A DNA stretch of 64,000 nt. Source: Oscillibacter valericigenes. Its GTDB lineage: Bacteria; Bacillota; Clostridia; Oscillospirales; Oscillospiraceae. Position 1 is the stretch's first letter, and each line of letters starts with the position of its first letter. Shown here piece after piece: positions 1 through 8,383 of the stretch. The stretch covers positions 34,868 through 98,867 of the forward strand of contig NZ_JAFBIV010000008.1 in assembly GCF_021531915.1 (NCBI RefSeq), written 5' to 3'. The translations under genes were made by a program, and so were the position numbers. The notes beneath the pieces were generated by a model that was given only the letters and a program-made list of their open reading frames with translations, was not told the origin of the DNA and made no database searches.

Positions 1-1
1 C

Positions 2-193
2 GCCTGGGGCTCCGCCGCGGCGCTGGCCGCCATGTCCTTTGGGAGGGGACGGCGGGCCGCCCCGGTGACCTATGGAAAAGTCTGGTGGCGGCGTCTGGGG
101 CTGTGTATGTTGACACTGCTGGTTGGCGTGTGTGTGGAATTGTTTGTTTCGCCGTGGCTGCTGCGGCTGGTTCTGGGACGTGTCCTGGTCTGA
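2..193 (+). CDS. spoIIM: Stage II sporulation protein M, C-terminal end (partial)
   Basis: The reading frame is open from the window edge and stops at 191-193. The 63 visible residues are hydrophobic with a basic stretch (GRGRRAAPVTYGKVWWRR) followed by a membrane-spanning segment and a short tail (LRLVLGRVLV), as at the C-terminus of the SpoIIM/DUF95 membrane protein, part of the peptidoglycan-degrading engulfment complex. Position directly upstream of xerD matches the spoIIM-xerD order of other endospore formers. Only the tail is visible, so the call leans on context; another polytopic membrane protein is possible. Confidence 0.55.
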   Translation, partial: AWGSAAALAAMSFGRGRRAAPVTYGKVWWRRLGLCMLTLLVGVCVELFVSPWLLRLVLGRVLV

Positions 194-218
194 TACGAAA
201 GAGAGTGGGAGAGCTGAC

Positions 219-1100
219 ATGGAATTGATCGAACGATACGGCGCCTATCTGGCGGAGGAGAAGCACGCTTCTCAGAATACCATCAGCTCTTACCTGCGGG
301 ACGTGACCCAGTTTGCCGATTATCTGGATCACACCGAGGGCTGCGGCCTGCTGGAGGCGGACAGCGACATGGTCCGCTCCTATATGAGCTGGATGCAGGG
401 CCGGGGCAAGTCCGCGGCATCGGTGACCCGGTTCCTGGCCTCTGTGAAATCCTTCTACAATTACCTGATCTCCACCGGAGAACTGGACAGCAATCCCGCC
501 AAGGGTGTGGCCGCTGCCAAGGTGGAGCGGAAGTACCCGGAAATTTTGACCAATAAAGAAGTAGAGCTGTTCCTGGAGCAGCCCCAGTGCGTGGATGCCA
601 AGGGCTTCCGGGACCACGCCATGCTGGAGCTGCTGTATGCCACCGGCATCCGGGTCAGTGAGCTGATCTCCCTGGACCTGGATGATCTGAATCTGGCGGC
701 GGGCTTCATCCGCTGCGAGAGCCGGGGGAAGGAGCGCATCATCCCCCTGTACCACACCGCCGTCAAGGCGCTGCAGGATTATGTGAAGACCATCCGCCCC
801 CAGCTGATCGCCGACAGCAGTGAGCAGGCCCTCTTCGTCAACATGAACGGCGAGCGCATGAGCCGCCAGGGCTTCTGGAAGATCATCAAGCACTATCAGG
901 AGATGGCGGGCATCCAGAAGGAGATCACCCCCCACACCCTGCGCCACTCCTTTGCCGTACACCTGCTGGAAAACGGCGCGGACCTGCGGTCCATCCAGGA
1001 GATGCTGGGCCATGCGGATATCTCCTCCACCCAGATCTATACCCATGTGGTGAAGCGGCAATTGAAGGATGTATATCAAAAGGCACATCCCCGAGCATAA
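219..1100 (+). CDS. xerD: Site-specific tyrosine recombinase XerD
   Basis: This 293-residue recombinase resolves chromosome dimers at dif with XerC. An N-terminal SAM-like core-binding domain (about 1-90, ISSYLRDVTQFADYL) precedes the catalytic domain. The catalytic set is visible: R145 (TGIRVSE), H239 and R242 (HTLRHSF), H265 (LGHAD) and nucleophile Y274 (TQIYTHV). I chose ATG 219, preceded by a GGGAGAG ribosome-binding site, over a longer open frame starting at 123, because the upstream residues overlap the preceding gene and do not resemble a recombinase. Length is normal for XerD. A XerC-like partner begins at the far end of the window. Confidence 0.93.
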   Translation: MELIERYGAYLAEEKHASQNTISSYLRDVTQFADYLDHTEGCGLLEADSDMVRSYMSWMQGRGKSAASVTRFLASVKSFYNYLISTGELDSNPAKGVAAAKVERKYPEILTNKEVELFLEQPQCVDAKGFRDHAMLELLYATGIRVSELISLDLDDLNLAAGFIRCESRGKERIIPLYHTAVKALQDYVKTIRPQLIADSSEQALFVNMNGERMSRQGFWKIIKHYQEMAGIQKEITPHTLRHSFAVHLLENGADLRSIQEMLGHADISSTQIYTHVVKRQLKDVYQKAHPRA

Positions 1101-1278
1101 ACGTCAGCACGGCAGCCGCCGTGCTGATTTTTTGCCTCCGTTCCACCATTTTATTGGCCCCCCGACAGAACCTGTAGGGGCGGCTATCAGCCGCCCGCCT
1201 CAAAATTTTTCTTGTACCCCAAAACAAAATCCCATCTCAAACACTCTAACAGTCAGAACGAGGAAAGGAGGGGCGCCC

Positions 1279-1752
1279 ATGGATCAGGAGACCTTTGCCG
1301 CCCGGGTGCAGGCCCTGCGGGGGCGGCTGTACCGCACCGCGTACCTGTATCTGGGCAGGGAGGCGGATGCCCTGGAAGCGGTGGACGAGGCGGTGTATCA
1401 GGCCCTGCGGGCCCTGAAAAAGCTGCGCCAGCCGGCGTTCTTCGACACCTGGCTCACCCGCATCCTGCTGAACGAATGTCATAAGGAGCTGCGCCGCCGC
1501 AAGCGGTTTTCCGGGGAAGAGACGTTCCCGGACACCGCCGGACCGGACGCATACGACGGCCTGCCCCTGAAGGATGCCGTCCGCCGCCTGCCGGAGGACC
1601 TGCGGTCGGTGATCATCCTGCGGTTTTTCGCCGGTCTGTCCCGGGCGGAGACCGCCGCCGCGTTGGAGGTGCCCCAGGGCACCGTGGCCACCCGGCAGCG
1701 GCGTGCCCTGCAATTGCTGCGGCTGGAACTGGGAGAGGAGGAGTCCGTATGA
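1279..1752 (+). CDS. ECF-type RNA polymerase sigma-70 factor
   Basis: A 157-residue extracytoplasmic-function sigma factor. Region 2 is about residues 10-75 (LYRTAYLYLGREADALEAVDEAVYQ). Region 4 helix-turn-helix is about 105-150 (LPEDLRSVIILRFFAGLSRAE, then ALEVPQGTVATRQRRAL). The ATG at 1279 follows a strong AGGAAAGGAGG site. Its last codons overlap the start of the next gene by four bases (ATGA), the usual translational coupling of an ECF sigma factor with its anti-sigma factor. The signal sensed cannot be read from the sequence. Confidence 0.88.
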   Translation: MDQETFAARVQALRGRLYRTAYLYLGREADALEAVDEAVYQALRALKKLRQPAFFDTWLTRILLNECHKELRRRKRFSGEETFPDTAGPDAYDGLPLKDAVRRLPEDLRSVIILRFFAGLSRAETAAALEVPQGTVATRQRRALQLLRLELGEEESV

Positions 1753-3119
1753 GCCGAAACGAGGAATACAAGAACCTGCTGGCGGAGCTGGAAAGTGTTC
1801 CGGCAGAGCTGGAATGCACTGTGGAAAAAGCGGTGAAAAGGAAAACCGCTTTACAGAAAAAACGGCGGGCCTGGGGCATCTCCTGCGGCAGCATCGCCGC
1901 CTGCTTCACGGCCTTTGTGCTGCTGGTGAACCTGTCCGTGCCCTTTGCCCGTGCCTGCGGCAGCATCCCGGTGCTGCGGGAGCTGGCGAAAGCCGTGGCC
2001 TGGTCGCCCAGTTTGTCCGCCGCCGTGGAGAACCAGTACGTTCAGCCCATTGGGCAGAGCCAGACGGTGAACGGCATCACCGCCACCATCGAATACGTCA
2101 TCGTGGACCAGAAGCAGCTGAACATCTTCTTTACCCTGAATGCCCCGGGGTATGACAACCTGAACGCCGAGATGCCCCGCTACGAACCGGAGCAGGTATG
2201 CTCCACCATCGGCAGCAGCTGGGACCAGCCCCCCGGGACGTTGCTGCACTACACCCTGGACTACGGCGATCACAACGTCCCCGACAGCTTCACCATGACC
2301 TTCGGCGTCACCACCTATGTGGAGCCGGACTGGTCGGAGGGTCCGACAGAAGCGCCTGTGAGATCCTATGAGGACGAGATGCTGGAGCCGGTGGAAGCGG
2401 AGGAACCGGACTACCTGGCGGAGTTTACCTTTGCTCTGGCGTTCGACCCCCAGTTCACCGCCAAGGGGGAGCTGATCCCCGTCAACCGGACCTTTGACAT
2501 GGACGGCCAGTCCCTGACGGTGACGGAGGTGGAGGTCTATCCCACCCACGTTCGGGTGAACGTGGCCGATGACCCGTCCAACACCGCCTGGCTGAAAAGT
2601 CTGGCGTTCTATCTGGAGAACGAGGACGGAGAGCGGTTTGAGCCCATCTCCAACGGCGTCAGCGCCACCGGAGACGAGGATTCTCCCGCCTACGTTTCCT
2701 TCCGGCTGGAGAGCCCCTATTTCGCCCACAGCGAACACCTGATCCTCCACATCACCGGGGCGGAGTGGCTGGACAAGGACATGGAGACTGTCCGGGTGGA
2801 CCTGGCGCACCGGACGGCGGAGCGGCTGCCGGAGGGCGTTGCCTTCCAAAGCGCCGAAAAGCGGGACGGCGGCTGGCTCCTGACCTTCCGGGTACAGCAG
2901 CGGGAGGAAAACCACAGCTATCAGGTCTGGTACGCCACCTTCTATGACGAGGCGGGGAACCCGTACGAGGCCAACCGCCGGGGCACCACCACCGACGGCA
3001 GCGGGTACTTCGAGGAGATGCTGCCCCTGCCGGGGTATCAGGAGGACGTGGTCTGGCTGCAGCCCACCTATTCCCGCACCACCGCTGAGACCATCCCCAT
3101 CACCATCCCCATCAAATGA
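1749..3119 (+). CDS. DUF4179 membrane protein, probable anti-sigma factor
   Basis: A 456-residue protein with a short cytoplasmic N-terminus (about 1-40), one transmembrane helix (about 45-65, GSIAACFTAFVLLVNLSVPFA) and a large extracytoplasmic part. The segment after the helix matches the DUF4179 pattern (ENQYVQPIGQSQTVNGITATIE), a domain commonly encoded after an ECF sigma gene. Overlap with the sigma gene by ATGA supports a sigma/anti-sigma pair: the cytoplasmic end would hold the sigma factor and the outer domain would sense an unknown signal. The regulatory role is inference from family and context. Confidence 0.8.
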   Translation: MSRNEEYKNLLAELESVPAELECTVEKAVKRKTALQKKRRAWGISCGSIAACFTAFVLLVNLSVPFARACGSIPVLRELAKAVAWSPSLSAAVENQYVQPIGQSQTVNGITATIEYVIVDQKQLNIFFTLNAPGYDNLNAEMPRYEPEQVCSTIGSSWDQPPGTLLHYTLDYGDHNVPDSFTMTFGVTTYVEPDWSEGPTEAPVRSYEDEMLEPVEAEEPDYLAEFTFALAFDPQFTAKGELIPVNRTFDMDGQSLTVTEVEVYPTHVRVNVADDPSNTAWLKSLAFYLENEDGERFEPISNGVSATGDEDSPAYVSFRLESPYFAHSEHLILHITGAEWLDKDMETVRVDLAHRTAERLPEGVAFQSAEKRDGGWLLTFRVQQREENHSYQVWYATFYDEAGNPYEANRRGTTTDGSGYFEEMLPLPGYQEDVVWLQPTYSRTTAETIPITIPIK

Positions 3120-3127
3120 CCACCAAG

Positions 3128-3159
3128 GGCGTCCGCCATCCCGGCGGGCGCCTCTTTTT
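3128..3159 (+). terminator. Rho-independent terminator after the anti-sigma gene
   Basis: A ten-base-pair stem (GGCGTCCGCC pairing with GGCGGGCGCC, one G-U pair) with a five-base loop is followed by TCTTTTT, nine bases after the anti-sigma stop codon. Confidence 0.8.
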
Positions 3160-3245
3160 GCACCATGGAAGCGCGGTTGTCTCCAGTATAAATACAATTG
3201 TAAGAAATATCGTTTTTCAGAAGAAAACATTGTGCTATTTGCAGA

Positions 3246-3273
3246 TTGCATTTTTTTCCAGCTCGGTTATGAT
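3246..3273 (+). promoter_or_regulatory. Likely promoter of the threonine deaminase gene
   Basis: TTGCAT and TATGAT are separated by 16 bases, about 30 bases upstream of the coding start, which is preceded by a GAGGAGG ribosome-binding site. No T-box-like leader was recognised in this short stretch. Confidence 0.5.
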
Positions 3274-3303
3274 AGGAATATGAAAATCCGAGGAGGATGG
3301 AAC

Positions 3304-4494
3304 ATGGTCACTCTGGAAACCATCTGGGAGGCCCAGAACGCCCTGCGGGGCGTCGCACGGGTCACGCCCCTGAACCCCGCCAAGGCGCTGGGGAAGAATG
3401 TGTACATCAAATGCGAGAATTTACAGCTCACCGGTGCCTTCAAGCTGCGGGGTGCCTACAACAAGCTGCGGAGCCTGTCTCCCCAGGAGCGGGAGCGGGG
3501 CGTCATCGCCTGCTCCGCCGGCAACCACGCCCAGGGCATCGCCCTGTCCGCCACAAGGCTGGGGATGAAGTCCGTCATCTGCATGCCCGCCGGCGCGCCC
3601 ATCAGCAAGATCGAGGCCACCCGGAACTACGGCGCTGAGGTGGTGCTGGTGCCCGGTGTCTACGATGACGCGGCCAGGGAGGCCGCCCGTCTGGCGGAGG
3701 AGAAGGGCTACACCTTCGCCCATCCCTTCAACGACCCCGCCGTCATCGCGGGGCAGGGGACCATCGGCCTGGAGATTTTGGAGCAGCTGCCGGAGGTGGA
3801 GCAGATCATCGTGCCCATCGGCGGCGGCGGACTGATCTCCGGCGTGGCCTGCGCGGTGAAGAGCATCCGCCCCAGCTGCCGGATCATCGGCGTCCAGGCG
3901 GAGGGCGCCGCCTCCATGCTGACCTCCCAAAACGCCGGGGAGCCGGTGGAGCTGCCCGGTGTCTCCACCATCGCCGACGGCATCGCCGTGAAACGGCCCG
4001 GGGACCTGACCTTTGCACTGTGCCAAAAGTACGTGGACGAGATCGTCACCGTCCGGGATGACGAGATCGCCACCGGCATCCTGGCCCTGATGGAGGACCA
4101 GAAGATCGTAGCGGAGGGCGCCGGGGCCACCCCCATCGCGGCGGTTCTGTTCAACAAGGTGGACGTGTCCGAAAAGAAGACGGTCTGTCTGGTGTCCGGC
4201 GGCAATGTGGACGTGACCACCTTGTCCCGGGTCATCACCAAGGGCCTCAGCAAGTCCGGCCGCATCATGGAGATCACCACCAAGGTGGTGGACCAGCCGG
4301 GCCACCTGCTGCGGATGCTGAGCATCATCTCCGAGACCGGTGCCAACGTCATGACCATCAACCACGCCCGGGAGGACCAGGACTCCGACGTGAACGCCTG
4401 CATGGTCAATCTGGTGCTGGAGACCCGGAACCACCAGCACATCGCCGACATCCAGGCGGCCCTGGCCGTCCACGGCTACGAGTTGCTGAAATGA
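3304..4494 (+). CDS. ilvA: Threonine ammonia-lyase with C-terminal ACT domain
   Basis: A 396-residue pyridoxal-phosphate enzyme that deaminates threonine to 2-oxobutanoate. The fold II beta-subunit-like catalytic domain covers about 1-315. K47 in LTGAFKLRGAYNKL is the Schiff-base lysine, SAGNHAQG the substrate loop, and GGGGLISG the phosphate-binding glycine loop. A single ACT-like domain (about 325-396, TTKVVDQPGHLLRMLSIISE) ends the protein. This short form with one ACT domain is common in clostridia and may be biosynthetic or catabolic; no other isoleucine genes lie nearby. It has its own promoter and terminator, so it is likely monocistronic. Confidence 0.9.
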   Translation: MVTLETIWEAQNALRGVARVTPLNPAKALGKNVYIKCENLQLTGAFKLRGAYNKLRSLSPQERERGVIACSAGNHAQGIALSATRLGMKSVICMPAGAPISKIEATRNYGAEVVLVPGVYDDAAREAARLAEEKGYTFAHPFNDPAVIAGQGTIGLEILEQLPEVEQIIVPIGGGGLISGVACAVKSIRPSCRIIGVQAEGAASMLTSQNAGEPVELPGVSTIADGIAVKRPGDLTFALCQKYVDEIVTVRDDEIATGILALMEDQKIVAEGAGATPIAAVLFNKVDVSEKKTVCLVSGGNVDVTTLSRVITKGLSKSGRIMEITTKVVDQPGHLLRMLSIISETGANVMTINHAREDQDSDVNACMVNLVLETRNHQHIADIQAALAVHGYELLK

Positions 4495-4500
4495 GAGCAG

Positions 4501-4530
4501 AGACGCCCGCCCAGCGCGGGCGTCTTTTTC
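4501..4530 (+). terminator. Rho-independent terminator after ilvA
   Basis: A perfect ten-base-pair stem (AGACGCCCGC with GCGGGCGTCT), five-base loop, then five T residues, starting six bases after the ilvA stop. Confidence 0.9.
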
Positions 4531-4551
4531 TCGCACATTTGTTCTTTTCGG

Positions 4552-4580
4552 TTGCGCAAAGGCGGGAAGTCTGCTATACT
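4552..4580 (+). promoter_or_regulatory. Promoter of the ruvCAB operon
   Basis: TTGCGC and TATACT with exactly 17 bases between them, about 31 bases upstream of the ruvC start. No clear LexA box (GAAC-four bases-GTTC) is visible here. Confidence 0.65.
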
Positions 4581-4610
4581 GACTGTGATTCAACAGGGAA
4601 GGGGCGGCCT

Positions 4611-5120
4611 ATGCGCATCTTGGGCATCGACCCGGGCTTTGCCACCATTGGCTTCGGCCTGGTGGAGGCGGACCGGGGACAAGTTCACATGGTGACCTAT
4701 GGGGCCATCACCACTCCGGCGGGCCTGCCGCTGTCCCGGCGGCTGTACCAGATCGGCACCGATATGGAGGACCTGATCGGCCAGCTGAAGCCGGACGTGA
4801 TCTCCATCGAGGAGCTGTTCTTCAACACCAACATCACCACCGGCATCGCCGTGGCCCACGGCCGGGGCGTCATCCTGTACGCCGCCGAGAAGTGCGGCAT
4901 CCCCCTGTACGAGTACACCCCCTCCCAGGTGAAGCTGGCGGTGACGGGCTACGGCAAGGCGGAGAAGCATCAGGTCATGGACATGACCAAGCGGCTGCTG
5001 AAGCTGAAAAGCGTCCCCAGGCCAGACGATGCGGCGGACGCACTGGCTCTGGCCCTGTGTCATGCAAGGAGTTTTACTTCACGGCTTCCCCAGACGGGGA
5101 ATGTGAAAGAGACGGTATAA
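4611..5120 (+). CDS. ruvC: Crossover junction endodeoxyribonuclease RuvC
   Basis: A 169-residue Holliday-junction resolvase that cuts junctions moved by RuvAB. The RNase H-like fold is recognisable: D7 in MRILGIDPGFATIGFG, the acidic site in ISIEELFFNTN, and the C-terminal acidic pair in RPDDAADALALALCH. ATG 4611 follows GGAAGGGGCGG and gives the normal family length; the longer open frame upstream contains the ilvA terminator and the promoter and is not coding. It is first in ruvC-ruvA-ruvB. Confidence 0.95.
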   Translation: MRILGIDPGFATIGFGLVEADRGQVHMVTYGAITTPAGLPLSRRLYQIGTDMEDLIGQLKPDVISIEELFFNTNITTGIAVAHGRGVILYAAEKCGIPLYEYTPSQVKLAVTGYGKAEKHQVMDMTKRLLKLKSVPRPDDAADALALALCHARSFTSRLPQTGNVKETV

Positions 5121-5130
5121 GGAGAGCGCT

Positions 5131-5736
5131 ATGTTTTACTATCTGGACGGCACCGTGGCGGAGATCTTACCCGGTCTGGCGGTCATCGACTGCGGCGGGG
5201 TGGGCTACGCCTGCAAAACCACCAACAACACCCTGGCGGCTCTGAAAAAGGGCCAGCGGGGAAAGCTGTATACCCATCTGAACGTGGGGGAGGGCATCTT
5301 CGAGCTGTACGGCTTCGCCGCCCAGAACGAGCTGAACAGCTTCCGCATGCTGATCGGCGTCAGCGGCGTGGGACCCAAGGCGGCCCTGGCCATCCTGTCC
5401 TCCGCCACGCCGGAGGCTCTGGCCATGGCCGTGGTCACAGAGGACGCCAAGGCCCTGACGGCGGCGCCGGGCATCGGCAAGAAGATCGCCCAGCGCATCA
5501 TTCTGGAGCTGAAGGACAAAATGGCCCGGGAGACCGCGGGGGGCCTGGACTTCTCCGGCGGCAAGGGCGTTCCGGCGGCGCCGCTGTTCGCCAGCAAGGC
5601 CACGGAGGCCGCTCAGGCCCTGGCGGTGCTGGGCTACTCCAGCCAGGAGGTCCAGATGGCCCTGAAGGGCGTGGACGTGGAGAACCTGCCGCTGGAGGAG
5701 ATCATCCGCCAGAGCCTGAAAAAGATGGTGAAGTGA
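5131..5736 (+). CDS. ruvA: Holliday junction DNA helicase subunit RuvA
   Basis: A 201-residue junction-binding subunit. Domain I is the OB fold (about 1-65, [26 protein letters not shown] is its start). Domain II has two helix-hairpin-helix motifs ([16 protein letters not shown] and [19 protein letters not shown]). Domain III (about 155-201) contacts RuvB. It starts 10 bases after ruvC behind AAGGAGAG and is co-transcribed with ruvC and ruvB. Confidence 0.95.
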   Translation: MFYYLDGTVAEILPGLAVIDCGGVGYACKTTNNTLAALKKGQRGKLYTHLNVGEGIFELYGFAAQNELNSFRMLIGVSGVGPKAALAILSSATPEALAMAVVTEDAKALTAAPGIGKKIAQRIILELKDKMARETAGGLDFSGGKGVPAAPLFASKATEAAQALAVLGYSSQEVQMALKGVDVENLPLEEIIRQSLKKMVK

Positions 5737-5779
5737 GGACGCCTGCGGGCGAATACACCCCAAACAGGGAAGTGAAGCT

Positions 5780-6841
5780 ATGAGCATCGACTTTGGAAAT
5801 GATATTTACGAGGAGCCCATTGTGGCCAAGACCTTCCTGGCGGAGGACGCCCAGGAGAGCTCCCTGCGGCCCAAGACCCTGGCGGAGTACATCGGCCAGG
5901 AGAAGGTCAAGGACAACCTGGCTATCTTCATCGAGGCCGCCAGAAGGAGAGAGGAGGCCCTGGACCATGTGCTGCTCCACGGCCCTCCGGGCCTGGGCAA
6001 GACCACCCTGGCGGGCATCATCGCCCAGGAGATGGGGGCGGGCATCCGCATCACCTCCGGCCCCGCCATTGAGAAGCCCGGCGACCTGGCGGCCCTGCTG
6101 ACCAACCTGAATGAGGGCGACATTCTGTTTGTGGATGAGATCCACCGGCTGAACCGCTCCGTGGAGGAGATTCTCTACCCCGCCATGGAGGACTACGCCC
6201 TGGACATCATCGTAGGCAAAGGTCCCAGCGCCAACTCCATCCGGCTGGACCTGCCCAAGTTCACCCTCATCGGTGCCACCACCCGGGCGGGCCAGCTGTC
6301 CGCGCCCCTGCGGGACCGCTTCGGCGTGACCCTGCGGCTGGAGCTGTACACCCCGGAGGAGCTGGCGAAGATCGTCACCCGGTCCGCCGGCATCCTGAAT
6401 GTGGACATCGTCCCCGAGGGCTCCTATGAGATCGCCCGCCGCAGCCGGGGCACCCCCAGAATCGCCAACCGGATGCTGCGCCGTGTCCGGGACTTTGCCC
6501 AGGTGAAAGCTGACGGCGTCATCACCAAGGACGTGGCGGACCAGGCCCTGTGCGCCCTGGAGATCGACCACCTGGGTCTGGACCCGGTGGACCGGCGGAT
6601 GCTGGGCGCCATCATGGACAACTACAACGGAGGCCCCGTGGGCCTGGAGACCCTGGCGGCCACCATCGGCGAGGAGTCCGTCACCCTGGAGGATGTGTAC
6701 GAGCCGTACCTGATGCAGCTGGGCTTCCTGACCCGGACGCCCCGGGGACGGTGCGTGACCCAGAAAGCGTACCAGCATCTCCACCGGGCCATCCCCGGCG
6801 GAGCCGTGCCGGAGGGGGGCATGGATCAGCTGACATTGTGA
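5780..6841 (+). CDS. ruvB: Holliday junction branch-migration ATPase RuvB
   Basis: A 353-residue AAA+ motor. The Walker A motif is [11 protein letters not shown], Walker B is [10 protein letters not shown], sensor I lies in [13 protein letters not shown], and the C-terminal winged helix includes [16 protein letters not shown]. The N-terminal signature ([17 protein letters not shown]) is typical. It is last in the ruv operon, 43 bases after ruvA, behind GGGAAGTGA. Confidence 0.96.
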   Translation: MSIDFGNDIYEEPIVAKTFLAEDAQESSLRPKTLAEYIGQEKVKDNLAIFIEAARRREEALDHVLLHGPPGLGKTTLAGIIAQEMGAGIRITSGPAIEKPGDLAALLTNLNEGDILFVDEIHRLNRSVEEILYPAMEDYALDIIVGKGPSANSIRLDLPKFTLIGATTRAGQLSAPLRDRFGVTLRLELYTPEELAKIVTRSAGILNVDIVPEGSYEIARRSRGTPRIANRMLRRVRDFAQVKADGVITKDVADQALCALEIDHLGLDPVDRRMLGAIMDNYNGGPVGLETLAATIGEESVTLEDVYEPYLMQLGFLTRTPRGRCVTQKAYQHLHRAIPGGAVPEGGMDQLTL

Positions 6842-6909
6842 TATTTTCGGCGATTTTCCAAATTCACTAAAATTCGCGGATTTTGTTTCACGAAAATTTG
6901 ATAATTTGC

Positions 6910-6939
6910 TTGACATTTTGAGCATTGGACAGGTATAAT
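6910..6939 (+). promoter_or_regulatory. Strong sigma-A promoter abutting the sigH-like gene
   Basis: A consensus TTGACA and a consensus TATAAT are separated by 18 bases. The expected transcription start, about 6946, falls on the ATG of the next gene at 6945, leaving almost no leader. Confidence 0.75.
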
Positions 6940-6944
6940 AAGAT

Positions 6945-7586
6945 ATGTGCAAATGGCATGAGAACACCTCAATACCTTTGGAGGACCTGACGGACGAAGA
7001 GCTTTGCCGTCTGGCGGCCTCCGGGAACCGCGATGCGGAGGAGACTCTGGTGACGCGGTACAACCGTCTGGTCCGCACCTGCGCCCGGCCGTTCTTTCTG
7101 GCCGGCGGCGACAGTGAGGACCTGACCCAGGAGGGGATGGTGGGTCTCATCAAGGCCGTCCGGGAATACGACGGGTCCAAGGAGACCACGTTCCGGACGT
7201 TTGCCGAAGTCTGCATTCGCAACCGGCTGTATTCCGTACTCCGCGCCGCGGCCCGTGAAAAGCACCAGGCGCTCAATCAGTCGGTTTCTCTGGATACTCC
7301 TGAATTTGACAGTCATTCTTACACCTCTGGCACCTCGCATCTGGCGCAGCGAAATCCCGAAGATCACCTGATCGACCGGGAGCACACAGCAGCCCTCCTG
7401 ACCGGTGTCCGGAAACAGTTGTCCGAATTTGAAGCGAAGATTTTGGGGTACTATTTAGACGGTCTTTCATGCAGGGAAATTGCCGAGACGGTAGGCAAGC
7501 CCCCAAAGTCCGTGGACAACGCTGTGCAGCGGATCCGCCGCAAGGTAGCACAGCAACTTCTTTCCGGCGAATTCAGCAAAGGCTGA
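6945..7586 (+). CDS. sigH: RNA polymerase sigma factor, SigH-like
   Basis: A sigma-70 family protein of up to 213 residues resembling the sporulation/early stationary factor SigH. Region 2 is about 15-105 (TDEELCRLAASGNRDAEE, DLTQEGMVGLIKAVREYD). Region 4 is about 150-210 (LSEFEAKILGYYLDGLSCRE, KPPKSVDNAVQRIRRKV). No ribosome-binding site precedes ATG 6945, and a near-perfect -10 box ends only five bases upstream. The mRNA may therefore be leaderless, or translation may begin further in (for example TTG 6978), which would remove about 11 non-conserved residues. Confidence 0.82.
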   Translation: MCKWHENTSIPLEDLTDEELCRLAASGNRDAEETLVTRYNRLVRTCARPFFLAGGDSEDLTQEGMVGLIKAVREYDGSKETTFRTFAEVCIRNRLYSVLRAAAREKHQALNQSVSLDTPEFDSHSYTSGTSHLAQRNPEDHLIDREHTAALLTGVRKQLSEFEAKILGYYLDGLSCREIAETVGKPPKSVDNAVQRIRRKVAQQLLSGEFSKG

Positions 7587-7624
7587 ACGCAATATATTTT
7601 TCTTTTCAAAGAGAGGGTAAAATC

Positions 7625-7903
7625 ATGTACGAAGACAAGACTTTAGTGTGCAAAGAGTGCGGCCAGGAGTTCGTGTTCACCGCCGGTGAGCAGGAGTTCT
7701 ACGCTGAGCGCGGCTTCCAGAACGAGCCCCAGCGCTGCAAGGCCTGCCGTGATGCTCGCAAGAACGCCGCCCGCGGCCCCCGTGAGTATTTCACCGCTGT
7801 TTGCGCTGCCTGCGGCGGCGAGGCCAAGGTTCCCTTCGAGCCCAAGTCTGACCGTCCTGTCTACTGCAGCGAGTGCTTCGCCAAGATGCGCGAGGGCAGA
7901 TAA
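7625..7903 (+). CDS. Small zinc-ribbon protein
   Basis: A 92-residue protein with two metal-binding modules: CKECG (about 9-13) paired with CKACRD (about 39-44), and CAACGG (about 60-65) paired with CSECF (about 81-85). This matches the probable zinc-ribbon family found widely in clostridia, whose function is not established. ATG 7625 follows GAGAGGG. A terminator follows directly. Nucleic-acid binding is plausible but not shown. Confidence 0.8.
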   Translation: MYEDKTLVCKECGQEFVFTAGEQEFYAERGFQNEPQRCKACRDARKNAARGPREYFTAVCAACGGEAKVPFEPKSDRPVYCSECFAKMREGR

Positions 7904-7942
7904 CAAACTGATCTACGGTTTTGTTTCTTGCAAAGGAAAAAC

Positions 7943-7972
7943 GGCGTCCGTGAAAGCGGGCGCCGCTTTTTT
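7943..7972 (+). terminator. Rho-independent terminator after the zinc-ribbon gene
   Basis: Stem GGCGTCCG with CGGGCGCC (one T-G pair), six-base loop, followed by GC and six T residues. Confidence 0.8.
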
Positions 7973-8036
7973 GCGCGCGGAGGGGGAGAAGGGACGGCAC
8001 TTTTCCGCAAGATGTATACTTTTCTTTGATTTTCTA

Positions 8037-8065
8037 TTGAATTTCCGTTTACAATAGCGTATAAT
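8037..8065 (+). promoter_or_regulatory. Promoter of the DUF1858 gene
   Basis: TTGAAT and consensus TATAAT with a 17-base spacer, 35 bases upstream of the coding start and its GGAGG site. Confidence 0.65.
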
Positions 8066-8100
8066 ACCACCGTTGAATTTTAAACTGGAGGAAAACTGCT

Positions 8101-8307
8101 ATGATCACCATTACCAAAGATACCATCATCGGTGATATCCTGGATATCGCTCCCCAGACCGCTCCCATCTTCCTGTCCATCGGCATGCACTGCCTGGGCT
8201 GCCCCTCTTCCCGCGGTGAGACCGTGGAGGAGGCCTGCATGGTCCACGGCGTGGACGTGGACAAGCTGCTGGCCCTGGTGAACGAAGAGGCCAACAAGGC
8301 CCAGTAA
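8101..8307 (+). CDS. DUF1858 domain protein (putative redox disulfide domain)
   Basis: A 68-residue protein that is a single DUF1858 domain. It begins with the typical TKDTIIGDILDI and carries the CLGCPSS motif in a predicted turn. Members are annotated as hybrid-cluster-protein-associated redox disulfide domains; the CxxC pair is consistent with a redox role, but no partner gene is adjacent. A GGAGG site lies eight bases upstream of the ATG. Confidence 0.88.
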   Translation: MITITKDTIIGDILDIAPQTAPIFLSIGMHCLGCPSSRGETVEEACMVHGVDVDKLLALVNEEANKAQ

Positions 8308-8325
8308 GGGACCAATGCACCAATG

Positions 8326-8357
8326 GGACGCATACGGGGGCAAACCCGTATGCGTCC
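8326..8357 (+). terminator. Strong hairpin between DUF1858 and trmK
   Basis: A perfect 13-base-pair stem (GGACGCATACGGG with its complement) with a six-base loop. It is followed by TTAA rather than a T tract, so it may be a weak terminator, an mRNA-stabilising 3' end, or an attenuator for trmK 26 bases downstream. Confidence 0.5.
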
Positions 8358-8383
8358 TTAAACCGACTGCCGGAGGATCGAAC

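Noticed and set aside
1851..3251. 466-codon minus-strand open frame
   Set aside because: Shadow of the DUF4179 gene, same reasoning, no ribosome-binding site or domain.
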